Source of the DNA: Nonlabens marinus S1-08
GTDB lineage: Bacteria > Bacteroidota > Bacteroidia > Flavobacteriales > Flavobacteriaceae
Assembly: GCF_000831385.1 (NCBI RefSeq)
Contig: NZ_AP014548.1
Coordinates: 620,001-684,000 of the forward strand
Length of the DNA stretch: 64,000 bases
Direction: 5' to 3'
This document shows positions 53,065-61,872 of the stretch, in pieces. Position 1 is the first letter of the stretch. Each line of letters starts with the position of its first letter. The notes under the pieces were generated by a model. It saw only the letters and a list, made by a program, of their open reading frames with translations, searched no databases and was not told where the DNA came from. A program made the position numbers and the translations under genes.

Positions 53065-54588
53065 TCAACCTAAGGTGTTATGAATAATTAGAAGCTCCTC
53101 TAGGTAATCTCTACTGTTAGATAATCTAGGAATTTTGTGCTGACCGCCTAATTTATTTTTTGACTTCAACCAGAGGTAAAACACATTGCCTTTTGCAAAA
53201 TGGATCAAAGGTTCTTTTAGAGTGGTATTGTTATTTCTTTTGGCAGCATAATCGCTGTTCACAGCTTGTAGATTTTCATCGAGTAAGAGTTTAAATTCTT
53301 CTGCATTAGAGGGTACTTCTTCAAACTCGATGATCCATTCATGAGCTCCTTTTTCCTTGCCTTCCATAAATATAGGCGCGACTGTATAGTCTTTAATGAT
53401 GCAAGGAATCTTTTGAACGGTTTGCTTTAATGCAGATTCAGCATTTTCAATGATCAATTCTTCACCAAAGACGTTGATGTGATGCTTTGTACGACCAGTT
53501 ACTTTAATACGATATGGGGAGGTGCTGGTAAAGCGTACTGTGTCACCTATTTTGTAACGCCATAAACCAGCATTAGTAGTGATCACAATCGCATAATTTT
53601 CACCCACCGCTACTTGCTCCAGCGGGATCACTTGTTGGAACTCCGTTCCATAATGACTCATGGGTATAAACTCATAGAAAATTCCATAATCTAGCATGAG
53701 CAGTAAGTCCTTACTATCGTTCCTATCTTGAATGGCAAAAAAGCCCTCACTTGCATTATAGGTTTCATAATATTTGATATCAGCATCAGGAAGCAACCGG
53801 CGGAAAGGCTCTTGATAGGGTTCAAAACTCACCCCACCATGGAAAAACACTTCCATGTCTGGCCATACTTCTAGGATGTTTTGTTTTCCTGTAGTTTCTA
53901 ATACATTATTAAGCAAAACCATCATCCAGGAAGGAACACCAGCAAGACTGGTTACTTTTTCATCTATAGTTTCTCGAACAATGGCGGGCATTTTTTTCTC
54001 CCAGTTGTCCATCAATGCCACCTCATTGCCTGGAGTAGAACTATAATCAGCCCAGAAAGGCATGTTGTCAATTAAAATCGAGCTCAAATCTCCAGCTGAA
54101 GTTCCTGAGGATTTATCCAATTTCTTACTGCCACCTAGACGCAAACCTTTCCCAGTAAATAGTTGGGAGTCTGGATTGTTATTAAGGTACATGCACAGCA
54201 AATCCTTAGCAGCTGCATAATGACAGTCTTGCAACGATTGTTGACTTACTGGAATGAATTTACTCCTAGCACTAGTTGTACCGCTAGACATGGCAAAATA
54301 CTTGACCTCCTCTGGCCAGAAAATATTGCTCTCACCATTCCTTGAACGATCAATATCCAGCTTCACATCTTCATATTGAGAAAGAGGTACCTGATCCTGG
54401 AATCGCTTATAGCTTGTTATAGAGCTGAATCCATACTTTTTACCCACCTCTGTATTTTTGGCCTGATCCACCAGCTCCATCAATAAATTATTCTGAAGCT
54501 CCTGTGGGTGTTTCATAAATAATTCCATATCGTGAATGCGTTTCTTGAGAAACCACGACACTACAGAATTGATCAAAGGAATAGCCAC
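53065..54588 (-). CDS. GH3 auxin-responsive promoter family protein
   Basis: A 507-residue member of the GH3 branch of acyl-adenylating enzymes. The ATP-binding motif is SSGTTSARSKFIPVS and later motifs are YNASEGFFAIQ and LWRYKIGDTVRF with a VTGRTKHHINVFGEE hinge. In plants the family joins amino acids to auxin or jasmonate; in bacteria the substrate is unknown. The start is GTG. It stands alone on the minus strand between feoA and DUF2797. Confidence 0.92.
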   Translation of the reverse strand: MAIPLINSVVSWFLKKRIHDMELFMKHPQELQNNLLMELVDQAKNTEVGKKYGFSSITSYKRFQDQVPLSQYEDVKLDIDRSRNGESNIFWPEEVKYFAMSSGTTSARSKFIPVSQQSLQDCHYAAAKDLLCMYLNNNPDSQLFTGKGLRLGGSKKLDKSSGTSAGDLSSILIDNMPFWADYSSTPGNEVALMDNWEKKMPAIVRETIDEKVTSLAGVPSWMMVLLNNVLETTGKQNILEVWPDMEVFFHGGVSFEPYQEPFRRLLPDADIKYYETYNASEGFFAIQDRNDSKDLLLMLDYGIFYEFIPMSHYGTEFQQVIPLEQVAVGENYAIVITTNAGLWRYKIGDTVRFTSTSPYRIKVTGRTKHHINVFGEELIIENAESALKQTVQKIPCIIKDYTVAPIFMEGKEKGAHEWIIEFEEVPSNAEEFKLLLDENLQAVNSDYAAKRNNNTTLKEPLIHFAKGNVFYLWLKSKNKLGGQHKIPRLSNSRDYLEELLIIHNTLG

Positions 54589-54606
54589 GCTCTAGTCAGA
54601 TTAAGG

Positions 54607-54614
54607 TATTTTTG
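54607..54614 (+). promoter_or_regulatory. -7 element TATTTTTG before the DUF2797 gene
   Basis: An exact TAnnTTTG match 38 bases before the ATG. Confidence 0.5.
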
Positions 54615-54652
54615 GAGCAATATAGCTACATTTTCGCACAAAAATTATAAAA

Positions 54653-55447
54653 ATGGTTCTAAGCGGTACGATACGTAAAATGCAAACAGAACTCAAGGAT
54701 ACCGTACAATACTACCTTGTTTTTAAAGATCAATTTATACACGTCAACCAGCTGCTGGATCATCAGTTAAGTATCAAGCATGTAGCAAATGAATGTCTTA
54801 ATTGTGCATTGGATAAAAAAATATGGCGTCAAGGTTTTTGTTACGATTGTTTTTCTAACATACCGCAAGCCGGCGACTGGATCATGAAGCCAGAATTAAG
54901 TCGGGCACATCTGGATGAAGAAGATCGAGATCTAGAATATGAGAAAAAAGTGCAGCTCAAACCACATATGGTATATCTGGCAAACTCCAGCAACATTAAG
55001 GTAGGCGTGACTCGCAAAACTCAAATCCCTACCCGCTGGATAGATCAAGGTGCTCATGAGGCTATCGCCATACTCGAGGCTCCTAACCGCTATCTGGCTG
55101 GGATAACTGAGATTGCCTTAAAAGAAAAAGTTGCTGATAAAACCAACTGGAGAAAAATGCTGACTAATAGCATTGAAGATGTGGATTTATTACGCTTTCG
55201 CGAAAGCGTGCTCGACCTCATCCCACAGGAAGCCCAAGAATTTATTCTTCCTGTTAGAGAAGAGACTCACATCAATTTTCCAGTGCTCCAATATCCAAAA
55301 AAAGTAACCAGCGTCAACTTGGCTAAAGCACCAGAACACACTGGAAAACTAGTAGGTATCAAAGGGCAATACTTCATTTTTGAAGATGGAACCGTCATGA
55401 ATGTACGCAGTCATGAAGGTTTTGTGGTGGATCTTAAAGTAGATTGA
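54653..55447 (+). CDS. DUF2797 domain protein
   Basis: A 264-residue cytoplasmic protein of the DUF2797 family, of no known function. It has a probable zinc site formed by four Cys (CLNCALDKKIWRQGFCYDC, about residues 45-63) and the family block HMVYLANSSNIKVGVTRKTQIPTRWIDQGA. The GIY-YIG-like VYLANSS..KVGVTR stretch hints at a nuclease-related fold, which I infer with low confidence. A perfect palindrome encodes LRFRES. Confidence 0.87.
   Translation: MVLSGTIRKMQTELKDTVQYYLVFKDQFIHVNQLLDHQLSIKHVANECLNCALDKKIWRQGFCYDCFSNIPQAGDWIMKPELSRAHLDEEDRDLEYEKKVQLKPHMVYLANSSNIKVGVTRKTQIPTRWIDQGAHEAIAILEAPNRYLAGITEIALKEKVADKTNWRKMLTNSIEDVDLLRFRESVLDLIPQEAQEFILPVREETHINFPVLQYPKKVTSVNLAKAPEHTGKLVGIKGQYFIFEDGTVMNVRSHEGFVVDLKVD
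55193..55208. repeat. 16-bp palindrome CGCTTTCGCGAAAGCG, copy 15
   Basis: A perfect copy inside the DUF2797 gene, encoding RFRES. Confidence 0.95.
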
Positions 55448-55990
55448 TTATTCTACGGTAAATGTAAAGTCACGATCAGGACTGCTTTGCTTAAGAAATG
55501 ACGTCAAATCAATTCTGGTGTCAGTAATCGATGCGTCTAGTTGATAGAATATGGGCATTTTAGCAAGGTTACTGGATCTCACTTCATAAGTTCCTGCCGT
55601 GTCAAGTTTAATTCCCATGCGATTAGTAAATCCACTAGAAGTCTTCTCATAGAAAAAAGTTACAAATTCCTCATAGACCCCAGCATCTCCAACAAGTTGG
55701 TTGCTTGTCAATAAAACTGGCTCGAAACCTCCGACGTCATTAAGCTTGTAAAGCGAAATTACACTTCCAATCTGCGAGGCTTCTAGTTGGATTTCTTCAA
55801 GATCAATTGGTTTTCCAGAAGCACTGGTTAACAGAAATGGTATGTTAGTTTCAAAGTATAAAATATCTCCAACACTATAATTTGTCTGGACGTTAGTCAC
55901 AGTCGTAATGTTTGAAGTTTCAACTCTCAGATAGGTACTGTCTTCATACCCATCGTCGCCACACCCGCACATCCATGCGCACAACAACAT
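55448..55990 (-). CDS. Lipoprotein with probable phase-variable start
   Basis: From the ATG at 55990 this gives 180 residues, but the N-terminus MLLCAWMCGCGDDG is too short for a signal peptide. An upstream ATG at 56036 is one base out of frame across a 13-C tract; with 12 (or 15) C it reads in frame with no stop, adding a basic residue and hydrophobic stretch (MIPPPPIITRIAIGS) that completes a lipoprotein signal before the CGCGDD site. The mature part is beta-rich and has no motif I know. It is convergent with the DUF2797 gene, one base apart. In the assembled state it is probably OFF. Confidence 0.65.
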   Translation of the reverse strand: MLLCAWMCGCGDDGYEDSTYLRVETSNITTVTNVQTNYSVGDILYFETNIPFLLTSASGKPIDLEEIQLEASQIGSVISLYKLNDVGGFEPVLLTSNQLVGDAGVYEEFVTFFYEKTSSGFTNRMGIKLDTAGTYEVRSSNLAKMPIFYQLDASITDTRIDLTSFLKQSSPDRDFTFTVE

Positions 55991-56017
55991 ACTACCTATT
56001 GCAATTCTGGTAATTAT

Positions 56018-56030
56018 GGGGGGGGGGGGG
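56018..56030 (-). repeat. Poly-C tract of 13 (minus strand)
   Basis: Thirteen consecutive G on the plus strand. The tract separates the ATG at 56036 from the lipoprotein frame and is by far the longest single-base G or C run in the window. Confidence 0.97.
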
Positions 56031-56103
56031 TATCATAACTGTTGTGTTTCAATCTAGATGTAAAAACTCAAAAATGGTTGCGTCTTCCATCAAAACTGCT
56101 AGA

Positions 56104-56640
56104 TTATTTCCATTGGTCTGCCAAAGCATTCAAACCCCTATTGATTCCTTCATAGTAGTTGCCGTTTTTAAATTCGGGAAGCATGATGGTATTGATAATA
56201 TTTTGACAGATCTCGTCAGTAAGTATTTTTTCAGTTCCCAGTCCAGTAGAGATTCGAACTTCTCGTAATGTTGTACTGAGAACAATTGAAAGACCATCAT
56301 TTTTATCTCTATCGCCTATTCCCCATTCATTGGATAAATCCACTGCAAAATTTTTGATATCGTTGTAAGGTGCGATATTCTCGACCGTAACTACTACGAT
56401 GATCCTACCAGTTCTCAATTGGTACTCATCTAGCTTTCTTTCCAACTTTTGAGCTTGTTCCTGAGTGAAAACGCCCTCAAAGTCTGACACAAAACCTGAC
56501 GCTTCTGGGAATTTATTGGTTTTGGCTTTTGTAGTATTTTCTATTTGAGAAATCGACTCGTTTTTTGCAGTCGTGGTTGATTGAGCTTTACAGGAACTTA
56601 TACCTGCAATTACAAATAGAAAGATGATTGTATAATTCAT
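56104..56640 (-). CDS. TPM-domain lipoprotein
   Basis: A 178-residue protein with a lipoprotein signal (MNYTIIFLFVIAGISSC, Cys 17) and a TPM domain: FVSDFEGVFTQEQAQKLERKL, then RIIVVVTVENIAPYNDIKNFAVDLSNEWGIGDRDKNDGLSIVL and the Gly-rich RISTGLGTEKILTDE. TPM domains occur in thylakoid phosphatases and YgcG proteins linked to membrane protein repair. No C-terminal transmembrane anchor is present; the lipid serves instead. The exact role is unknown. Confidence 0.88.
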   Translation of the reverse strand: MNYTIIFLFVIAGISSCKAQSTTTAKNESISQIENTTKAKTNKFPEASGFVSDFEGVFTQEQAQKLERKLDEYQLRTGRIIVVVTVENIAPYNDIKNFAVDLSNEWGIGDRDKNDGLSIVLSTTLREVRISTGLGTEKILTDEICQNIINTIMLPEFKNGNYYEGINRGLNALADQWK

Positions 56641-56682
56641 TTACGGATCAAGGTTATTCCTTGCTATAAAGATTTTGTAGCA

Positions 56683-57174
56683 TCAATTCCAACTTGTGGG
56701 ATTAGATGTGTTTTTAGAAATAGTAATCGAATATTCCCATCCGTCCTTTGTCTTATACCCTTTGAAAATATTCATACCTGTAATTCCTGCATAAATTATC
56801 GCTATACTTCCTCCAAGGATTGGAATCCCTACGATTGGAGCAAAACCCGTGAGAGCAATACCAACGAGACCACTTACCGTTCCAACAAAAACAAACGCAG
56901 TACTTTGGAGGGCCATAAATAATTTTGGGTGCGCTTTTATTTTTTTGAGATCTGTGAGTGCTAAAGTTAAGGAATCAATGCTGATAGAGTCGGCACTAAC
57001 GGCAGTCCACCTACCATTGTATCTTTCACCATCGTTTGTCACTACTCGAATACTTCGATTTTCCTGAAATTCCCTGATTTCGCTACTTGACGAATTTGTA
57101 GCAGTCAAAACCGCGTCTTGCGCACTAATAAGGTTACATAAAAACAAGAGTGCTAGTAAAAGAAGATATTTCAT
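56683..57174 (-). CDS. Secreted or membrane protein of unknown function
   Basis: A 163-residue protein with a signal peptide (MKYLLLLALLFLCNLISAQ) and a later hydrophobic hairpin with Gly-rich turns (about 85-125, VGTVSGLVGIALTGFAPIVGIPILGG). The frame opens 17 codons earlier, but the ATG at 57174 puts a signal peptide at the true N-terminus. The short soluble strand 'NDGERYNGRWTAVSADSISID' recalls proteins that bind cell-envelope components, without a named family. Confidence 0.65.
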   Translation of the reverse strand: MKYLLLLALLFLCNLISAQDAVLTATNSSSSEIREFQENRSIRVVTNDGERYNGRWTAVSADSISIDSLTLALTDLKKIKAHPKLFMALQSTAFVFVGTVSGLVGIALTGFAPIVGIPILGGSIAIIYAGITGMNIFKGYKTKDGWEYSITISKNTSNPTSWN

Positions 57175-57247
57175 CAGAAAAGATATAGGCTTTAGTAGAT
57201 CAAAATATAAGGGTATTTCAATCAATGATAATAAATTTCTCTAATCT

Positions 57248-59932
57248 CTAACTTTTCGTCGTGTCCTTCTTTTTGTTCAACAACCCGTTTAAAATATTTC
57301 GGGCTGTTTCTTTGACTGGTTCTTTTGGAACAGGCTGTTTGGTAACGGAATCCACAGGTTGTTTCACTGCTGCAGTATCATTGACTGTTGGCTTATTCCC
57401 TTTGATGATATCCTTAATTCCACCCAGCGGGTTTTTACCTGTGGTAATGTCTTGAATAGCTCCACCTAACGCATCCTGCCCTTTTTCTTTCAATCGTTGC
57501 TTTTGGATTTCAACAATTTGGTTGGTCAAATTTGTTACTGCTGCTTCTAGATTTACTTGAACATTAGGCTTAGCAAATGAACCGCTGAATCTTACAGGAA
57601 CTGGAACAGTCAGATTTTCTATATCGCTTGCCTGCAGTTGAGACAATAAAGAAGCTCCTTCTTTACCTAAGTATTTTGCTGGAACATTTAGATCCATAGT
57701 GTAATCCATTTCATTAGTTAGACTATGCCTTCCGCTAGCGGTTACAACAATGTCTTTTATCTTAAAATCGAATGGGCTTACTTGAACCGCACCATCTTGA
57801 AATTTAAGTTTGGTTTTCAAATCACTCAAGTCGATATCTTTTAAGCTGATGAAAGATAATTGCTGATCCAGTCTATCTAAAAGTGGTGCTGCGCCAGTTT
57901 TAATATCGCGAGTAAGCAACTCCGCAAGGGCGTTACCATTGATACTGGTTAAAATAGGCGACAAGTCATTAGACAAATCCCCCTTGATTTGAATGTCTGT
58001 ATTTATTTTTCCCTGTAAGGCTTGTAAAATAGGAACGTATTTCTGGAACATCTCAAACCCATTGAAGGCTTGGGCAATGTCCAGATTATCCATGTTTAAA
58101 TTCATATTGAATACCGGTTGCGCTCCTTTAGTACTCACCATACCTGCAAGTCCTATCGCACCACCGAAAATATCGCTACGCACATCGCTCATCGTTAAAG
58201 TCTCATCACGCACTGCTGCTATCCCTTGAACATTTTTAAGGGTTAAACCATCGTAACGCACTTCTTTGAGGTTGAAGTCCAGATTAGCATCTAGAAATGC
58301 TGGGATTTTCACGGCTTCCTTAGTAGATGCCGTAGTGGTTTGATTGCTTGATGCAACTTCAGTAGTCTCTTCCATAAAGTCAGAGACATCAAAACTGTTA
58401 GAATTCAATTTGAAGTTTCCTTTCAAGCCTTGATCTTTCATCAAGAAACCTATCAAGTTATTGATCGTACCACTCGCTTTAATATCAGTATTTCCAGTGA
58501 TCGCGTCAAAATCATCCAATCTAATGGTGGACTGATTCAAGTCTATGGCGGCTCTACGTATTAAAAAAGGGTTTTCGAACGCATCACCTATATATTTAAA
58601 GTCTGTTAGTGTCGCTATCCCCCTTGTGTTTACTCGCTCATAACGCTCTTTCTCGATACTTTCCATATCAAACTGCGCAGCCATGTCTAAGGCTAGACGT
58701 CCCCCTAAGTCAATATCTTCTGGCATCGGAAAAGATTGAGAAAGGTTATCAAGGTCTAGATTCCCTTTAACATTCATATCCACCTTCATATTACTAGTCA
58801 ATGCGGTCACCATGGCACGACCTTCTAATCTATCGCTACCTATGTTGAAAGATGTATTTGCAATATTCAAGTAAGTGTCATCCACTTTACCTGTTTTGTT
58901 CACTAGTTGGGCATCGATAAATATGTTTGTTACTTTTTGAGGTAAGTCAGGGTACTGAAAGGAAGCATTGTTTGACTTTACATTAATGTCCATCGTCGGA
59001 ATTAAATTATCAGATACTTGACCTTTAATTTCTCCATTTACCACAAAATCTCCTGTTGTAGTAATCCCATCCAGATTAGATCTGTAGGTTTCTGGAATTA
59101 ACGCAAAGAAATTTTTAAAGTCTGAAGAAGGTGCAAAAAATGTAAGATCTACCATGGTATAGTCTTCTTCTAGATCAATGTAACCTTGCAACTCTAGCTC
59201 CAGAGCATTGACTAGAGCTTTGTTATCTTTCAAGGTATACTTTTGGTTTTCAAGATCCATCAAGATATCAGCGTCCAGTTGGACATTTTGACCCGATAGG
59301 TATTCAATGTTGTCGAGGCTGTAGATCACTTTGGCACTTGTTTCTGTATCCAGCGTACTTGTTGTCAAGGAAAAGTCACCGTTTCCACTGTGTTGAATAT
59401 CAGTAAGAATCAACAAATTTTTTGTGGTCACGTCCTCATAGGAAAGTTCTGAGTTGTTGATCTCGTAGTGCTGCAGCGCAAGATTAAATCCAGATGTAGT
59501 GTCTTGCGGTTGTTTTTCCGCTTTCGCGGAAGCGATATCCCAGTTGGAAATATTGTTCTCATCCACTTTTAACCTTGAAACGGCTCCATCCACAATCAAC
59601 TCATTAATGCGAATGGGCTCACTAGCGTCATTGAATACATCAAATAGCGGCATGTCAACGTAGGTCTCCTGTGCATAAAACAAGGTGTCGCCTGCAAATG
59701 GCGCCTTATTAATGATGGATAGATCTGCAATATTCAATCGCGCATCTGGGAAGGCTTTTATGAAGCTCAAGTCAACCTCACCAAATTCAATTTCAGCATC
59801 CAGCGACTGGTTCAATTTGTCCTTGACCACCTGGGCGATTTGATCTTGAAATACAAATGGTGCAGCTATCACAACCACCACGAGCAGTAAAACTACTATA
59901 CCTAATATTTTGAAAAATTTCTTCATAGTCAT
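57248..59932 (-). CDS. AsmA-family protein
   Basis: An 894-residue protein anchored by an N-terminal helix (residues 4-28, KFFKILGIVVLLLVVVVIAA) with a large periplasmic part of repeated beta strands, as in AsmA/TamB/YhdP proteins that bridge the envelope and move lipids. The C-terminal block with SLLSQLQASDIENLTVPVPVRFSGSFAKPNVQ is typical. The tail is rich in Lys, Pro and Thr. A second ATG six bases inside is an equally good start. A one-mismatch palindrome encodes IASAKAEKQ. Confidence 0.92.
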   Translation of the reverse strand: MTMKKFFKILGIVVLLLVVVVIAAPFVFQDQIAQVVKDKLNQSLDAEIEFGEVDLSFIKAFPDARLNIADLSIINKAPFAGDTLFYAQETYVDMPLFDVFNDASEPIRINELIVDGAVSRLKVDENNISNWDIASAKAEKQPQDTTSGFNLALQHYEINNSELSYEDVTTKNLLILTDIQHSGNGDFSLTTSTLDTETSAKVIYSLDNIEYLSGQNVQLDADILMDLENQKYTLKDNKALVNALELELQGYIDLEEDYTMVDLTFFAPSSDFKNFFALIPETYRSNLDGITTTGDFVVNGEIKGQVSDNLIPTMDINVKSNNASFQYPDLPQKVTNIFIDAQLVNKTGKVDDTYLNIANTSFNIGSDRLEGRAMVTALTSNMKVDMNVKGNLDLDNLSQSFPMPEDIDLGGRLALDMAAQFDMESIEKERYERVNTRGIATLTDFKYIGDAFENPFLIRRAAIDLNQSTIRLDDFDAITGNTDIKASGTINNLIGFLMKDQGLKGNFKLNSNSFDVSDFMEETTEVASSNQTTTASTKEAVKIPAFLDANLDFNLKEVRYDGLTLKNVQGIAAVRDETLTMSDVRSDIFGGAIGLAGMVSTKGAQPVFNMNLNMDNLDIAQAFNGFEMFQKYVPILQALQGKINTDIQIKGDLSNDLSPILTSINGNALAELLTRDIKTGAAPLLDRLDQQLSFISLKDIDLSDLKTKLKFQDGAVQVSPFDFKIKDIVVTASGRHSLTNEMDYTMDLNVPAKYLGKEGASLLSQLQASDIENLTVPVPVRFSGSFAKPNVQVNLEAAVTNLTNQIVEIQKQRLKEKGQDALGGAIQDITTGKNPLGGIKDIIKGNKPTVNDTAAVKQPVDSVTKQPVPKEPVKETARNILNGLLNKKKDTTKS
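59519..59534. repeat. Degenerate palindrome copy (1 mismatch)
   Basis: CGCTTTCGCGGAAGCG within the AsmA gene differs from the consensus at position 11 only. Confidence 0.8.
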
Positions 59933-59940
59933 TTGATCTT

Positions 59941-60639
59941 TTAGTCAATTTGAATTTCTTGGCCTTGTTCTAAGTGAAACAGCCTTTTGAAAATGTATAC
60001 TCCTGCATAGAGCGATGGGGTGTCTAGTAATGCTACCAGGACTTTAAAAAGAAACCCTGCACCTAACAGCGGCCAAAATTTATCCCAAGGTAATATACCT
60101 GCATAACAGAGCAATAATAATACCGACATCGTATCTACAAATTGTGAAAAGAAGGTGCTCAAGTTATTGCGCAGCCACAGCATTTTCCCTTTAGTGACCC
60201 GCTTCCAGAAATGATAAATCTGTATATCAACAAACTGCGCAAACAAATAGGCCATCATGCTAGAAATTACAGCGAGAGTGGTCGCTCCAAATACAGAGTT
60301 AAAGACGTCATTTTGTATCGCACTTTCAGGTATTGCTGGTACGATATCTGCCAAATAAATAATCCCTAAACTAAAGATGGAAGCAAAAATACCCGCAAGT
60401 ACTAAGTCATTAGCTTTGCGCCTGCCATAAATCTCACTGACTAAATCTGTTATTAAGAAAGTAATAGGATAAGGCAATAAACCCACCGATATTTCAAAGC
60501 GGAACCAACCAAAAGGATTCCAGAAAAAAAACTTTTGAAATATCAAATTTGAGACTACCAGCGAACATATGAATAAAGCAGCCAGCACGAGATAAATACG
60601 GTGTGCGAGTCGTAATTCCTTGCCTTTGAGCTGTTTCAT
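59941..60639 (-). CDS. Queuosine precursor transporter (YhhQ/VUT family)
   Basis: A 232-residue inner-membrane protein with six predicted helices. Family marks are PYPITFLITDLVSEIYGRRKA (about 56-76) and the late LRNNLSTFFSQFVDTMSVLLLLC. YhhQ imports preQ0/preQ1 for queuosine, the tRNA wobble base. With queD at 26528 it suggests the cell both makes and salvages the precursor. It sits eight bases upstream of the AsmA gene. Confidence 0.92.
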   Translation of the reverse strand: MKQLKGKELRLAHRIYLVLAALFICSLVVSNLIFQKFFFWNPFGWFRFEISVGLLPYPITFLITDLVSEIYGRRKANDLVLAGIFASIFSLGIIYLADIVPAIPESAIQNDVFNSVFGATTLAVISSMMAYLFAQFVDIQIYHFWKRVTKGKMLWLRNNLSTFFSQFVDTMSVLLLLCYAGILPWDKFWPLLGAGFLFKVLVALLDTPSLYAGVYIFKRLFHLEQGQEIQID

Positions 60640-60696
60640 ATTACCACAAAAGTACCACAGCAGTTGGCTATAATTCCTTAATTTGCTGCAAAAGTA

Positions 60697-61872
60697 ATTG
60701 CCATCACCTCATCACATAACCATAAGATTTTCATTGCTTTAGGAAGTAACCTAGGCGATAGGTTTGAGAACCTATGCAATGCTGTTGATCTTATTGAGCA
60801 AAAATTAGGCTTAATTATAAAAGTGGCACCAGTTTATGAAGTTCCAGCGATGGGCTTTACTGGGAATGATTTTTTAAACAGTGCTTTACTAGTACATTCT
60901 GCTAAAAGTCCTATGGAAACCTTAGAAATTCTACAAGGAATAGAAAGTTCCATGGGTAGAAAACCGAAGGTTGGAGCAACTTATGAAAACAGAGTCATTG
61001 ACTTAGACATTTTATTGTTTGATGATATCATAGTGAACGAGGCAGGTCTGGTGATCCCTCATCCCCACATGCAGGATCGCGACTTTGTAATGAAGCCCTT
61101 AAACGCAATTGCTAGAGATGTGATACATCCTAAATTCCAGAAGTCCATTGAGGCTTTGACTTTTTCTAAGGAATTGACAGACATGGTAGATCAAAGCGGC
61201 ATATCGCTTTCCCAGAATGCCTCCAGCTTCCAAACCCAATTGAACCAATTTCCCCTCGATCAATTGAATTTCATAGCGATTGAAGGCAACATAGGATCTG
61301 GCAAAACCAGTCTAGCCCTTAAGATTAGTGAAGATTTTAATGGGAAATGTGTTTTGGAGCGTTTTGCAGACAACCCGTTTTTGCCATTATTCTACGAGGA
61401 CAAGGAACGATATAGCTTCCCGTTAGAGATGTCCTTTCTCGCTGATCGCTACCAGCAATTGAGTGATGACGTCGCACAGCATGATCTATTCACGAATTTT
61501 ACTGTAGCTGATTACTATGTTATCAAATCACTCATCTTTAGTAAAATCACCCTGCAAGCGGAAGAATATGCGCTTTACAAACGCTTGTTCAACATGATGT
61601 ATAAAGAGTTGGTGAAGCCAGACCTATACATCTACTTATATCAGACGGAAGAGCGATTGCTAGAGAACATCAAAAAACGTGGTCGAGACTATGAGCAAAA
61701 CATAGAAGCAGATTATCTCGCTCAGATCCAACAAGGTTATGCGGAATTCATCCGCTCTCAGAAAGACTTAAACATCAAAGTGATTGATGTAACTGATCTT
61801 GATTTTGTAAATAATCAAGAAGATTACCTCAACGTACTAAAGCAAATTGCAGCGGCTATCGCAGCGGACTGA
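60697..61872 (+). CDS. folK: FolK (HPPK) fused to deoxynucleoside kinase
   Basis: The fusion joins 6-hydroxymethyl-7,8-dihydropterin pyrophosphokinase (folate synthesis) to a dNK. FolK motifs are IFIALGSNLGDR near the N-terminus and RVIDLDILLFDD with IPHPHMQDRDFVMKPL; the kinase has the P-loop EGNIGSGKTSLAL and ERFADNPFLP. The FolK-coding frame is open only back to a TAA at 60679 and holds no ATG, GTG or TTG before the conserved N-terminus. A GTG at 60823 would cut off the GSNLGDR block. I propose the rare start ATT at 60697 and set the boundary there; only the 3' end is certain. Confidence 0.8.
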   Translation: MAITSSHNHKIFIALGSNLGDRFENLCNAVDLIEQKLGLIIKVAPVYEVPAMGFTGNDFLNSALLVHSAKSPMETLEILQGIESSMGRKPKVGATYENRVIDLDILLFDDIIVNEAGLVIPHPHMQDRDFVMKPLNAIARDVIHPKFQKSIEALTFSKELTDMVDQSGISLSQNASSFQTQLNQFPLDQLNFIAIEGNIGSGKTSLALKISEDFNGKCVLERFADNPFLPLFYEDKERYSFPLEMSFLADRYQQLSDDVAQHDLFTNFTVADYYVIKSLIFSKITLQAEEYALYKRLFNMMYKELVKPDLYIYLYQTEERLLENIKKRGRDYEQNIEADYLAQIQQGYAEFIRSQKDLNIKVIDVTDLDFVNNQEDYLNVLKQIAAAIAAD

